From assembly GCA_964459305.1 (NCBI GenBank), contig CAYWNA010000119.1, positions 1 to 37,216 of the forward strand: a stretch of 37,216 bases of DNA. The letters run 5' to 3'. Shown here piece by piece: positions 25,415-34,260 of the stretch. Both the position numbers and the translations under genes were made by a program. How positions within the stretch are numbered: the first letter of the stretch is position 1; each line of letters begins with the position of its first letter. Source of the stretch: CAYWNA01 sp964459305. Lineage in GTDB: Bacteria; Planctomycetota; Planctomycetia; Pirellulales; Pirellulaceae. Under the pieces are notes generated by a model. It had not been told where the DNA came from. It saw nothing but the letters and a program-made list of their open reading frames with translations, and did not search any database.

Positions 25415-26148
25415 CCGCTCTGTCGACTGATGAACTTCATCAACATGATGCCAGAGATCAGTCCAACGCCGACTAGGCAGAGGATGGGGATGGGCGGTGG
25501 TGCGTCTTCGAAGCCGTGCACAAGGTTGACGCCGAAGATCGCGCTGAGCGTCGCCAGTGGAAAGAAAAACGCGGCCAATAGATTCAGACGGTGCGAGGAT
25601 ACCGCCATCTGGTGACTGGCCTTCGTTTGAGCTTCTGCCTGTTTGGCAACAGCGAAATCCATTGCGTTCTTGGTCTCGTTGTAGAGTAACTCGGCGGCGC
25701 GCTCGATTTCGTAGGCCCGGTCGCGGAAATTGATGATTTGCCGGTCATCCGGGCACGACTGCCGGGCCTCCTGGAGCACTTGGTGAAGGTGTCTGGTGGT
25801 TCGGTGAATCGGAGCCAGATTCTCCAGCACGGCGAAATAGTCGTCGGCGCTGGCCGCGTTTTCCTCCAGTTCGTCGTATTTCTGCACAGCGTCGGCGAAC
25901 TGATCCAAGTGCCTACTGACCACCTGGGGGCTACTCCCCAGATCATTGGACGTCCACGTGCCGTCCGGCTGGCGCCAGATGAAGCGACCCCGTCGTTCGT
26001 ATTCATCGGTCGCCGGTGGTTGGTGCAGCACCAACAGCAAGTGACCGTCGGCCGACATGGCTCGCTGCCTGCCGACTTTCGAGCCGAGACGATTGCGAAA
26101 GACCTGGGGAACGTCCCAAACGGCAGGAAGGACAGATTTCGTTTCCAT
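25411..26148 (-). CDS. CorA-like membrane protein
   Basis: 245 residues from ATG 26148, 20 bp after the FIST gene. A soluble N-terminal domain (SADGHLLLVLHQPP ... FIWRQPDGTWTSNDL) is followed by a long helical region (~100-190) that resembles the CorA stalk: NFRDRAYEIERAAELLYNET then KNAMDFAVAKQAE. Two C-terminal membrane helices follow: NLLAAFFFPLATLSAIFGVN and the helix around PILCLVGVGLISGIML. The Mg2+ transporter signature is usually GMN followed by an acidic loop; here it is GVN followed by LVHGFEDAPPP. The Met-to-Val change is unusual, so transport may be altered. Cotranscription with a FIST sensor is likely. Its terminal TAG is shared with the convergent gene through CTAG. Confidence 0.75.
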   Translation of the reverse strand: METKSVLPAVWDVPQVFRNRLGSKVGRQRAMSADGHLLLVLHQPPATDEYERRGRFIWRQPDGTWTSNDLGSSPQVVSRHLDQFADAVQKYDELEENAASADDYFAVLENLAPIHRTTRHLHQVLQEARQSCPDDRQIINFRDRAYEIERAAELLYNETKNAMDFAVAKQAEAQTKASHQMAVSSHRLNLLAAFFFPLATLSAIFGVNLVHGFEDAPPPIPILCLVGVGLISGIMLMKFISRQSG

Positions 26149-26167
26149 GGTGTAGCTCGCGCGAAAC

Positions 26168-27367
26168 TCAAGGTTGTTCGAACAATGCCATACTGGCGGT
26201 AAAACCGTGTATAAAGTTCTTCCCGCCGACCGGGCCAAGTTCGCCTTGGGCGAAAAAGCCCGCCAGCGGAATGTCTCCCAAGGCGTCCTTTATCGCCAAT
26301 GCGTCGTGATGAGGTTCGGGAAACAGACGCGTTCCGCGCCCGTTGCAGGTGAAAAGCAATGCGCCGTCGGTTGGCGAAATCGAGCGATTTCGGCTTTCTG
26401 CCAGCAGTTGCTGCAGGTCGGCGTCGGCGGTCTGCCAGTCGCGGATGTGGTACTGAACGGTTTGCCCGACACGCACGTAGTCCCCAATGGCAACGGCACC
26501 GCTTTCCGGATCGGCCCCGATCACGTTCCGTACCAAGAAGTCGCCTTGCTCAAACCGATCTTGATACTCGCTGACGACGCGGCCCACATGCAATCCTTGG
26601 TTGACGAGCTCCTGTTCTCGCGTCGGCAACTCGGCGAACACAGACTGCAACTGGACCAGTGCCGGTCTACCGCCGAGTTCGAGAATGATGTTGCGCTCTG
26701 CCTTAGTAATGACAAAATGCTTGCCGATGGGCCGGCAGCCCTGGGAAACCAGCGGGCGTACGCGAACTGAACCGTCCAGCAGTACAGCGACGGCGCCTTC
26801 GTCCATCGATTGCGGACCCAACAACAGCCGATGTTCCCCTGGCGTGGCGCCTCCACTGGCCATACCGCCGATCACCGGCACGCCTGGATGGTGGTCGTTT
26901 ACCTGCTCCAAGAGCAACTCCGCTGGGAACGTGAACGGTTCGCCCAACACAAGAAGGGAACAGTCCGCGGGCCAATCGTCCATCAGTTCGTCTGGCCAGC
27001 CGAGGATACTGCCGCCTTCCGACGTGCGTTCGAAAGTCAAATGCATCGGCAGGACGTGGGTGCCCGGCAGCCTGGCCAACCACAACGACATCGCCGGATC
27101 GCCCTCCACTTCGCGACCTACTCCAACAATCGATTCGCCGGTGCAGCCTACCAGTCGATCGGATCCCAGGCGGCTGCAAACATCGGCTGCGATTTGATCG
27201 CACATGCCCGCCCGGTCGGCGGAGATGAACACCACAGCCAGATCCGGCGGGCCACCGATCTTGCTCATTGTCCTGTCGCAGACTTCGGCAACAGCTTTCC
27301 CGACGTCCGGTTCGACGGACAAGGCAGACGCAAAGCGAGGGGATTCGTCAGATGAAGGCACGGTCAT
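26168..27367 (-). CDS. FIST N/C-domain sensory protein
   Basis: 399 residues. FIST_N (~30-230) shows DLAVVFISADRAGMCDQIA, LVGCTGESIVGVGRE and HPGVPVIGGMASGGATPG. FIST_C (~250-385) shows QELVNQGLHVGRVVSEYQDR, FLVRNVIGADPESGAVAIGD, LLFTCNGRGTRLFPEPHHDA and LAGFFAQGELGPVGGKNFIH. The family is thought to bind small ligands, perhaps amino acids, and feed signalling. Here it stands alone, without kinase or receiver, so it may signal through the CorA-like protein encoded 20 bp downstream. Upstream, a terminator hairpin and a short leader ORF lie between this gene and the likely promoter (see 27494-27672). Confidence 0.88.
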   Translation of the reverse strand: MTVPSSDESPRFASALSVEPDVGKAVAEVCDRTMSKIGGPPDLAVVFISADRAGMCDQIAADVCSRLGSDRLVGCTGESIVGVGREVEGDPAMSLWLARLPGTHVLPMHLTFERTSEGGSILGWPDELMDDWPADCSLLVLGEPFTFPAELLLEQVNDHHPGVPVIGGMASGGATPGEHRLLLGPQSMDEGAVAVLLDGSVRVRPLVSQGCRPIGKHFVITKAERNIILELGGRPALVQLQSVFAELPTREQELVNQGLHVGRVVSEYQDRFEQGDFLVRNVIGADPESGAVAIGDYVRVGQTVQYHIRDWQTADADLQQLLAESRNRSISPTDGALLFTCNGRGTRLFPEPHHDALAIKDALGDIPLAGFFAQGELGPVGGKNFIHGFTASMALFEQP

Positions 27368-27493
27368 TGGTTCCGGGTTTGCTTGGGGTTCAGTTGCCGC
27401 GTACAGATGGGAGACGATGTTCTTCGCGGAGCGCCGTCAGATGGCACATCCATTCTACGTACACTGCTACAGCCCGGCCAAGGGTCTCAATAG

Positions 27494-27527
27494 AAAAAGC
27501 CCGACTCCCCGAAGCGGAGAGCCGGGC
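27494..27527 (-). terminator. Intrinsic terminator upstream of the FIST gene
   Basis: On the minus strand GCCCGGCTCTCC, a GCTTC loop and GGGAGTCGGGC form a strong hairpin with wobble pairs only at two positions, followed by TTTTT (27498-27494). Nearby A/T-rich flanks on the other side (GTTTTC on plus) make it partly bidirectional. It lies about 125 bp before the FIST start and after the leader ORF. Confidence 0.75.
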
Positions 27528-27613
27528 CGTTTTCGTCTCGCAACAACTAATCGTTTGGTGATCAAGTGTCACGAGGGTGGTGGCTGCACGTGTCGGCAGC
27601 CCGCCGACCGCCG

Positions 27614-27658
27614 TTAAGTACGGCCACCTCGTTGTTGGCTAGTACAGAAATATTCCAC
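27614..27658 (-). CDS. 14-residue leader ORF with extreme Shine-Dalgarno
   Basis: GTG at 27658-27656 opens MEYFCTSQQRGGRT and stops at TAA. AAGGAGG (27672-27666) lies 7 nt upstream and extends as AAGGAGGTGATC, a 12-nt perfect complement to the consensus 3' end of 16S rRNA. An overlapping frame without a good start reads ISVLANNEVAVLNGGRRA. The transcript then reaches the terminator at 27527. Too short for domain analysis. The ribosome binding site, not the peptide, is the striking part. Confidence 0.45.
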   Translation of the reverse strand: MEYFCTSQQRGGRT

Positions 27659-27780
27659 TAGATCACCTCCTTCCCCTATAGAGCCTCCCGCTTCGACCGC
27701 GTTAGCCAGAGATGCGGCCCCTTCGCAGGCTTTCAGTCCATCGCACCGCGTCAGTGCGATCCACTGCAACTATTTTCGCA

Positions 27781-27963
27781 CAAAAGTACCGTGAGGCAAG
27801 AGTAATTGCTCCGCATCCGGGGGGATTGTTCAATCCAGCTAGTCCTGGTGGACCAGAAGCATGCTCTTGCACGCCGCTTAGGTGAGCGGCGGGAATTCTC
27901 ATGCCCGTGGGATAGACTGGAAGCTATCACACGAAAACCGGACACTTATTCCTCGGCCCATGC
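27781..27963. other. Intergenic, nothing identified
   Basis: Short frames on both strands are not protein-like. No repeat recognised. Confidence 0.3.
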
Positions 27964-28827
27964 TTACTCGGCTGACGTCACTTCATTCCGCAAGACGCCG
28001 ACCCCTTCGATGTCCACCTCGGTGACATCGCCCGGTTTGATCGCGGATGTCTTGCCGGGAGTGCCGGTGTAGATCAGGTCGCCGGGCAGCAACGTGACAT
28101 GGCGGCTGGCGAAACTGACAATCTGGGCCACGTTGTTCATCATGTCGCAGGTACTTTGCTCCTGTTTGACCTCTCCATTCAGCCGTAGGCGGACCATCAG
28201 GTTGCTGTAATCGATTCCCGACACGATGTACGGACCGCACGGGCCGAAAGTATCGTGGCCCTTGGCACGCCACCACTGGACATCGTTCTTCTGCCAGTCG
28301 CGAGCGCTCACGTCGTTGCCGCAGGTGACACCCAGAACGAAATCCAGAGCCTTCTCCGCCGACACGTTCTTGGCTTGCTTTCCGATCACAACGACCAACT
28401 CGGCTTCGAAGTGGACGTCTGCCGAGCCCTTCGGGAGGACAATCTTATCGCCCTGGGCGATGAGGCATGAAGGAACCTTGAAGAACAGCTCTGGGTCCGT
28501 GCGCTCTTGCCTTTCGGCGACATCCTCTGGCGAATAATGGCTCAGGTAGTTACCGGCCACAGCTAACACTTTGCTCGGCTCGGTGGGGACCAGCAGTCTC
28601 ACCTCGGATAAACGATAGCGTGCCACGGTCGGTTCAGAGTCGGTGAAGAAGTCCCCCTTCAACCGGCGGACGTATTCGCCTTCGACGATTCCATAGGCCT
28701 TTTGGCCGCCAACTTCGAAGCGGACATACTTCGTCGCGTTTTGCTCGGCTGCACAGATGGCACTGGAGGCAAATGCCAGTGCAACCACGATCGCTGAACT
28801 CAATACAATAGTCAGACGTTGCATCAT
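27964..28827 (-). CDS. Exported fumarylacetoacetate-hydrolase-family protein
   Basis: 287 residues from ATG 28827, with AAGGAGT 6 bp upstream; the frame is open to 28992 but has no signal there. Residues 1-26 (RLTIVLSSAIVVALAFASSA) are a Sec signal. The FAH fold follows: KVLAVAGNYLSHYSPED, ELFFKVPSCLIAQGDKIVLP, FEAELVVVIGKQAKNVSAEK with the metal-binding Glu-x-Glu site, VLGVTCGNDVSARDWQ, DTFGPCGPYIV and LLPGDLIYTGTPGKTSAIKPGD. The family hydrolyses or decarboxylates acylpyruvate-like diketo acids with Mg2+ or Mn2+. Family enzymes are usually cytoplasmic; an exported one points to an extracytoplasmic carbon-scavenging role. Encoded about 140 bp downstream of the DUF6259-like gene on the same strand. 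Confidence 0.85.
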   Translation of the reverse strand: MMQRLTIVLSSAIVVALAFASSAICAAEQNATKYVRFEVGGQKAYGIVEGEYVRRLKGDFFTDSEPTVARYRLSEVRLLVPTEPSKVLAVAGNYLSHYSPEDVAERQERTDPELFFKVPSCLIAQGDKIVLPKGSADVHFEAELVVVIGKQAKNVSAEKALDFVLGVTCGNDVSARDWQKNDVQWWRAKGHDTFGPCGPYIVSGIDYSNLMVRLRLNGEVKQEQSTCDMMNNVAQIVSFASRHVTLLPGDLIYTGTPGKTSAIKPGDVTEVDIEGVGVLRNEVTSAE

Positions 28828-28967
28828 CGCGGGACTCCTTGTTGATCGAGCGTCAAGATTCGTAAACACGCCGGGTGTGTAAACCATCATGGTACGCATC
28901 CGGCGTCCGGGAACACAAGCCATGGTCGGCATGTTTGTGACCGTCGTGGTGCTAACACGTATTGGGT

Positions 28968-31900
28968 TCATTCCAATGGTACGAGTTCCCACGCCACGGC
29001 TGTGCGCGGTGGAAGTGTAAGATCGTGGCGGAAGCTGCGCGAGAGGGTGAACGACTCGCCCTGGCCATCGCTTCGGATCACGGCCACGCGCAGACGATCG
29101 CTTGAAATGCCATATTCCGCCGCGTCCAGTTCCAGATGCGTTGCGATCGGCTGATCGCTGACGTTGACCATCAGCAACACCGTCTTGTTTTCATCCGGCA
29201 ACTGCCAAACGCCGCTCATGGCGGCCGCGGTTGTGACGGGCCAAACGCCATGCCATTGCCAATCAGCAGTGACCGTGGGTATGTCTCCGCCAAGCCGAGG
29301 CGGCCGGGCCATCTGGCCGGCGTAGAAATAGCGCCGCAGCCGCCAACGCAAATGCACGATCTGGTGGAGGAAGGCGAAGTTTTCTTTCTCGCGCACAACC
29401 TGCGGATTGATCCATCCGATCTGCTCGCCGAACACCAGTTGCTGTCCCGCCTTCATGCGCAGGGCCAGGTCCTTGGTCGGCCCGGCGCGGTAGGCGCGGC
29501 CAAACATTTGAATCGCTCCGCCATAGACGGCCGGAAACGCTGGGACCTGACCGTCATACTGCCAATGCCAGGTCAGGTAGCCGTCGAACCATTTTGCATA
29601 CGGTTCAGCGTTGCACTCGGTAGTGAGCATTCGGTCGTCCGGCATCTGACTTTGAATCGCATCCAGCATCTTCCAGTACGCCTCGGTCCACCAATGCCCT
29701 CCGCCGACCGGATGACCATGCGAATCATCGAAGCACAGGCGCGGGCGCGCCGCCGCAACTTGATCGATGTAGACGCCGCGAACACCACACTCGTTCATCA
29801 GCCGCAACACGATCTCGCGGATCTTGTTTTGCCACAAGTCAGTGCTGGGGCACATTGCGGCCAATTCGACCTTGCTGCCATCGGTCTCCTTGCTTCCGTA
29901 GACCTCAGTATGCGGTTTGTCTTGTTCATCTTTCGTGGCCGCGGCCAATGCGAGCTTTGAGAATTGAAAGTCTTCCACGCCTTTGTCGCGCGTATCCCAG
30001 AGACGACCGTTGATGTAGGGCATCACGTAGATATTCTTCTTTTGAAGCAGCTCGACCGCATCGGCAAAACCTTCATCGGCAGGGAAGTAATGGGGATAGT
30101 CGTTGTCGAAAGGGATCTGATGCCAGTTGTACCAGTGAAAGCCAACGGGCAACGCCATCTTGTCGCGGAATTCCTGAAGCACCGGCAGTCCGCTTTTCGG
30201 GTCCCCGCCCCCGAGTCCCCACACGGACAGCTCGCGCATCCAGCGAGGTGTGTCGGTACGACCTTCGGCTGTCAACTTGGGATACCATTTGGCCTCGTCG
30301 CGGACCCATCGGCGATAGATCATCGCCGCGTCGAACCAGTCGCCCGCCAGCCGTTGCCAAACGGCCTTGCCACATAGCTCGAAGCGGTTGCCCGCCTTGC
30401 CCATCTGCGGCACGGGATGATCAAACGAGAGAACGACCTGTCGGCGGTTCGGTAGACTTTCCGCTTTGACTTCTTTCGTGCTGCCAAAGGGATCGTGAAT
30501 GCCCGTGTAAAGGCCGGTCGAACCATTTGCGGCGTAGGCCGCCATGTATTGCATGGACGTCCATCCGCTGGGATAACGACCGCTGGAGTTCAAAGCCCGC
30601 CGCCAAGCGTTTTCCTCCAATTGGCCGGCCGCGCGTGGCACAAACAATTTCGAGTCCGGTCCCAACTCGTTGATCGCAACCTTGGGAAAGACAACGTGCC
30701 AGAGCGACCAGTCTTCGCTGGGACTGGCGGCCGACATTCGCCAAGCAATCGAGCTGCCGACCGCATCAGGCGTTGCCCGTACGAGCACTTCCACCGCGCC
30801 AAACCGTTCGTCGACCGGCGCCGTCCAACGGAACTCAAGATCCGGTTTCTGCGCGGTGGAATCCACCTGTACGTCGCGCCAACCGGTATCGGCCGTCAAT
30901 CGCACCTCTTCTTTCGTTTCCGCGTGGCGAAGGGTCAGCTCGAACAGCGGCGCGCCGCCGGGCGACATCAGCTGTTGACCGGCATGAGAATCAAAGAGGC
31001 TCAGTAGTCGAATACCCTTCTCGCCCCGTTCGACAATCATCCCCAGATCTCCGGCCTCCACCACGGTCCAATTGTCCGGCTCACGACCCTGGGCTGTCTC
31101 CAACGCATCCTGGTACCGTCCTCGACCGGCCAGTTGCGCCGCACCAGCGGCGTGCCACCACGTTTGCTGCCGAGTCGGGCCCTCTGCCGCGAGCCAATCG
31201 CCATGCGTCGCAGCAATCTTCTCGTCCACCGTCGCAACCGTCACTTCGACGTCGGCCTTAGTCGGAAGCGCGGCCCGCGCCCAACGTATCGCCTGGACGA
31301 CATCATCGGCCGCCCCGATCCACAGCCACGCGGACCACTGCCGCTTCGGTTCGACCCACGCTTGCCATGCCTTGGATCCGTGGGCGTGAAGGTAGCTGCC
31401 GCCGCGATGGTCATAGAACAGGGCCCGACCGCAATCGAGCATGGCGATGGCGTGGTTGCCATCGACCACAGCGCCCCACTGGTCGAAATGAAAGCCCTTG
31501 GTCTGCCACTCGAACTTGCCGCGTTTCGCCGGCTCGCCACCTGCCCACTCAGGGAAATCATCGCCAGGAAAATTCAACTCCAAGAAATGAGCTTCGTTCC
31601 AAGGCTCCATCGGTTGCTGAGTGGCCGTCGCGGTTACGCGCACCAGCGGCGAATCGTTCAGGTAGCACCAGTCGTAGGTAGCTTCCGGCCGCGAGTCGGG
31701 TTGCTTGACGCCTGATTGCATATAGCGGGCGCTGACGCGCACCACCGTGGCCAGCCGCCCGGACGAAACCCGCTGAACTTGCCCCTCGGTGTCGCTCGTG
31801 AGCGTGAAACTGCCGGCCTCGCTGTCATGCACACGATCGTTCCATCGGAACCGTTCAAACACTTTTCCCGATCCGACAAACTCGAAGCGACTGGGCAACC

Positions 31901-32339
31901 CGCCCATTTTCGCCGCCGAGTGGACGATGCGGCGGGCCTTCGATGCCACCGTGCCGTCAAATGGCTTCTCGACCCGGGCCTGCTCATCGCCCGAAGCGTC
32001 CGCATCGAAGGCCAATCGCAATCGAGCACTGCCACCGGCCGGCAGTCTGAGAATCAGGGTTCCGGCCACGCGTGTTTTCGGATGATAGTCGGCACCAGGC
32101 ACAAACTGCACCGGCACCAGTTTATCATCCACAAGTTGCCGGGCCTGGACAGTCGCCGGATCGACCGGATCGAGCTCACACCATTGTGCAGCGTCGGTGA
32201 AATCAACGTCAGCAACCACCAAGCCGTGGTCTGGAGCGTCGTCGATTTTCAGCAGGATGTCATCCGCCTGCGCACGAGGACGAGGGCAGACCAGGGCAAG
32301 AAGAACCAGCGACATAACTTTAGGACGCACAATATTCAC
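28968..32339 (-). CDS. Large exported glycoside-hydrolase-like protein (DUF6259 type)
   Basis: 1123 residues if begun at GTG 32339, which has AGGAGA 6 bp upstream and starts a signal peptide (RPKVMSLVLLALVCPRPRAQ); ATG 32366 and 32315 are alternatives. N-terminal ~600 residues are beta-rich with NEAHFLELNFPGDDFPEW and QQTWWHAAGAAQLAGRGRYQ. The central part looks like a (beta/alpha)8 barrel: LPVGFHWYNWHQIPFDNDYP, NIYVMPYINGRLWDTRDKG, ECGVRGVYIDQVAAARPRLC with a candidate catalytic Asp in YIDQ, and MLTTECNAEPYAKWFDGYL with a candidate acidic partner. The C-terminus is a beta-sandwich (TVLLMVNVSDQPIATHLELD). This order matches DUF6259-type proteins related to retaining alpha-glycosidases. The substrate is unknown; a polysaccharide is likely. 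Confidence 0.75.
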   Translation of the reverse strand: MNIVRPKVMSLVLLALVCPRPRAQADDILLKIDDAPDHGLVVADVDFTDAAQWCELDPVDPATVQARQLVDDKLVPVQFVPGADYHPKTRVAGTLILRLPAGGSARLRLAFDADASGDEQARVEKPFDGTVASKARRIVHSAAKMGGLPSRFEFVGSGKVFERFRWNDRVHDSEAGSFTLTSDTEGQVQRVSSGRLATVVRVSARYMQSGVKQPDSRPEATYDWCYLNDSPLVRVTATATQQPMEPWNEAHFLELNFPGDDFPEWAGGEPAKRGKFEWQTKGFHFDQWGAVVDGNHAIAMLDCGRALFYDHRGGSYLHAHGSKAWQAWVEPKRQWSAWLWIGAADDVVQAIRWARAALPTKADVEVTVATVDEKIAATHGDWLAAEGPTRQQTWWHAAGAAQLAGRGRYQDALETAQGREPDNWTVVEAGDLGMIVERGEKGIRLLSLFDSHAGQQLMSPGGAPLFELTLRHAETKEEVRLTADTGWRDVQVDSTAQKPDLEFRWTAPVDERFGAVEVLVRATPDAVGSSIAWRMSAASPSEDWSLWHVVFPKVAINELGPDSKLFVPRAAGQLEENAWRRALNSSGRYPSGWTSMQYMAAYAANGSTGLYTGIHDPFGSTKEVKAESLPNRRQVVLSFDHPVPQMGKAGNRFELCGKAVWQRLAGDWFDAAMIYRRWVRDEAKWYPKLTAEGRTDTPRWMRELSVWGLGGGDPKSGLPVLQEFRDKMALPVGFHWYNWHQIPFDNDYPHYFPADEGFADAVELLQKKNIYVMPYINGRLWDTRDKGVEDFQFSKLALAAATKDEQDKPHTEVYGSKETDGSKVELAAMCPSTDLWQNKIREIVLRLMNECGVRGVYIDQVAAARPRLCFDDSHGHPVGGGHWWTEAYWKMLDAIQSQMPDDRMLTTECNAEPYAKWFDGYLTWHWQYDGQVPAFPAVYGGAIQMFGRAYRAGPTKDLALRMKAGQQLVFGEQIGWINPQVVREKENFAFLHQIVHLRWRLRRYFYAGQMARPPRLGGDIPTVTADWQWHGVWPVTTAAAMSGVWQLPDENKTVLLMVNVSDQPIATHLELDAAEYGISSDRLRVAVIRSDGQGESFTLSRSFRHDLTLPPRTAVAWELVPLE

Positions 32340-32641
32340 GATCAGTCTCCTATTGAAGTCCCACATGGTTGCCTCGCACCTTCGTAGTGACAAGCGGCTG
32401 GACCAGCCCTGGATTGTAGCGAATCCGACAATAGGGCATGTGCGGTGTTCGAGATATGGCGAAGAAAATTGGCCGATCGTGTTAACCAGGCTGCATTGAC
32501 GAGTGCCAACGTCCGGAAGGGCTCTTGAGTCGAGTGTGCCCAGCGATTACAACAGAGCGTGGAATCCATCCGCCTAAGGGCCGCCCTCGGTTCAGCCCCG
32601 CCTTGGCCCGCGCTTACCCGTCATCTTCTTCGAGCCTTCCT
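32340..32641. other. Divergent intergenic region
   Basis: About 300 bp between the DUF6259-like gene and the HEAT gene. The frame upstream of the HEAT gene stays open through part of it, but that stretch is not protein-like. No clear promoter pair or repeat. Confidence 0.3.
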
Positions 32642-34258
32642 ATGGAATACGACGTGAATCCCCATCGGCCGTTCGCCACACGGCTCTGTCTCGGTTGCGT
32701 TTTCCTTTTCCTTCTCGGCGGAATTGCCACGGCCCGTGCCGAGGATTCGCAACTGGTCAGCTATTTCGACTCGGAAATCGCACGCTTTGCGCGGTTGGCC
32801 GCCAGTGGCATCCCGGAATGCCAAGTCGAAGCGGCTCAGGGACTGTATTACCTCGGGAATCATCGTGGCGAAGCGATCCTTCTAACGTTGATCGAAAGCG
32901 ATTCGCCTGTGGTTCGCCTGCACGTCGTCAAGGCCCTGGGCGTTTGTGGCGGCCGGGACAGTATCCAGCCGTTGGTCGATTGTCTCGACGATTCCGACTG
33001 GGAAGTGCAAGTCAACGCGAAAGATGCCTTGGAGCGAATGACCGCACAGCCGCCCTTCGACGATCGGGCAGCGGGCATCGCATGGCTTGAGGGATCGACT
33101 TGGGAAGAGAAAGAGGCCGCACTTCTGGAACAACTTACCGACCCGGATGCCGCACTCGCGATAGCCGCCCTGAGGGCGTTTCGTTTCATCGGCAGTTCGG
33201 CCTCGGAACAGGCAGTCGCGTTACGCGGAGTGCAACTCGGACGTCCGGGCGTGACCCTGGCACTCAAGGTCCTGGAGAGGATCGGAACACAGAAGGCTAT
33301 CCCGGGACTGGTTGCCGCGTGCCCCGCTTTCCCCGACGCGGCTTGGGCGCTCGCCGAGATCGGCGGACCGGCGGTCGAGCCGGCATTGCTCACAGCGTTG
33401 GCCCGCTACAGAGACTCACGCATCGACTACATGGTGAACCTGAATCGGCTCGGTTCCACCAAGTGCGGCCCACACATTCCGCTACTGCTGCGCTGTTTCG
33501 GTTTGGTCATCTTCCGAAGCCGGACCGACGATCTGCAATTCGAACCGACGGCGTTTCAGCGCGTGGCCGCGAATCTGATCCAGCGAACGGGCGAGTCCCA
33601 GAGAGTCGTTGATCTGATTTTGGCGCAGTGTGAAGGGACGCGTCGCGATGAGGATACGCCCGGGCACTTGCGGAAGATCCTGGCCGACATGCAGCCCGAG
33701 CTGGCACCCGGCTTCGTCCGAAACGACGGGCTCACCGTGACGCAACCCCTGGCTGCCATGCCCCACATCATTCGCGACAAACGATTCGTCCCGCGGCTCA
33801 TCAAGCTCCTCGATCATCCGGCCTACGTCGTGCGGATCTATGCGGCCGAATCGCTGGCAGCGCTCGAAGCACAAGAGGGGGTTGAGCCGATCTTGCGTGT
33901 CATCAACGCGCCTTATCCCTTCCCGGACCCCACAAGCCAGGTGAGCGGCAAACATTTTGGTCGCAGCAAGTTTGTGCGCTGGCGAGGTTACGTTTGCATT
34001 GCCTTGGGAAAACTGGGCGGCGAACGGGCTCGGCTTGCATTGGAGCAACTGGCGACGGCCGACGGTTCCTATCGCGACATCCGCTATGGCTCCACCGTCG
34101 GCCTGCGATTCCTCCGCTCCCCCAGGTCGCTGCCCGTCCTCGAACAGATTGCCGAGAACGACATTATTCGGGAAGTCCGCAACGAAGCATCCCAAGCGAT
34201 TGAAGACATCGAGATTGCACAGCGGCTCGCTGCGATCAGCAAGAACGAAAGTGAGTGA
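32642..34258 (+). CDS. Exported HEAT-repeat protein
   Basis: 538 residues from ATG 32642. A signal peptide (FATRLCLGCVFLFLLGGIAT) ends near residue 33. From ~45 onward the protein is made of alpha-alpha HEAT/Armadillo-like repeats, for example SPVVRLHVVKALGVCGGRDS, SDWEVQVNAKDALERM, AALRAFRFIGSSASEQAVAL, HPAYVVRIYAAESLAALEAQ and IAENDIIREVRNEASQAIED. No catalytic motif: a binding scaffold. Its TGA is 2 bp before the next ATG and overlaps an alternative GTG, so the two genes are coupled. A weak ribosome binding site precedes it. The neighbour also begins with HEAT repeats, so the pair may have arisen by duplication or act on the same partner. Confidence 0.85.
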   Translation: MEYDVNPHRPFATRLCLGCVFLFLLGGIATARAEDSQLVSYFDSEIARFARLAASGIPECQVEAAQGLYYLGNHRGEAILLTLIESDSPVVRLHVVKALGVCGGRDSIQPLVDCLDDSDWEVQVNAKDALERMTAQPPFDDRAAGIAWLEGSTWEEKEAALLEQLTDPDAALAIAALRAFRFIGSSASEQAVALRGVQLGRPGVTLALKVLERIGTQKAIPGLVAACPAFPDAAWALAEIGGPAVEPALLTALARYRDSRIDYMVNLNRLGSTKCGPHIPLLLRCFGLVIFRSRTDDLQFEPTAFQRVAANLIQRTGESQRVVDLILAQCEGTRRDEDTPGHLRKILADMQPELAPGFVRNDGLTVTQPLAAMPHIIRDKRFVPRLIKLLDHPAYVVRIYAAESLAALEAQEGVEPILRVINAPYPFPDPTSQVSGKHFGRSKFVRWRGYVCIALGKLGGERARLALEQLATADGSYRDIRYGSTVGLRFLRSPRSLPVLEQIAENDIIREVRNEASQAIEDIEIAQRLAAISKNESE

Positions 34259-34260
34259 CG

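Larger units (their letters stand above)
27494..27780 (-). ncRNA. Candidate structured leader or small RNA upstream of FIST
   Basis: Read from about 27780 downwards: an ATCGCAC / GTGCGAT hairpin (27760-27740), the near-consensus TCTATAGG at 27681, the full-length Shine-Dalgarno (27672), the 14-codon ORF, about 85 nt of GC-rich sequence with short inverted repeats such as GGTCGGCGGGCTGCCGAC, and the intrinsic terminator. This has the anatomy of an attenuator or an independent small RNA. The transcription start is not determined; limits are approximate. Confidence 0.4.

Noticed and set aside
27661..27672. GATCACCTCCTT on the plus strand, like the 3' end of a 16S rRNA gene
   Set aside because: No other 16S sequence precedes it. 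It is read better as the complement, a very strong Shine-Dalgarno on the minus strand.
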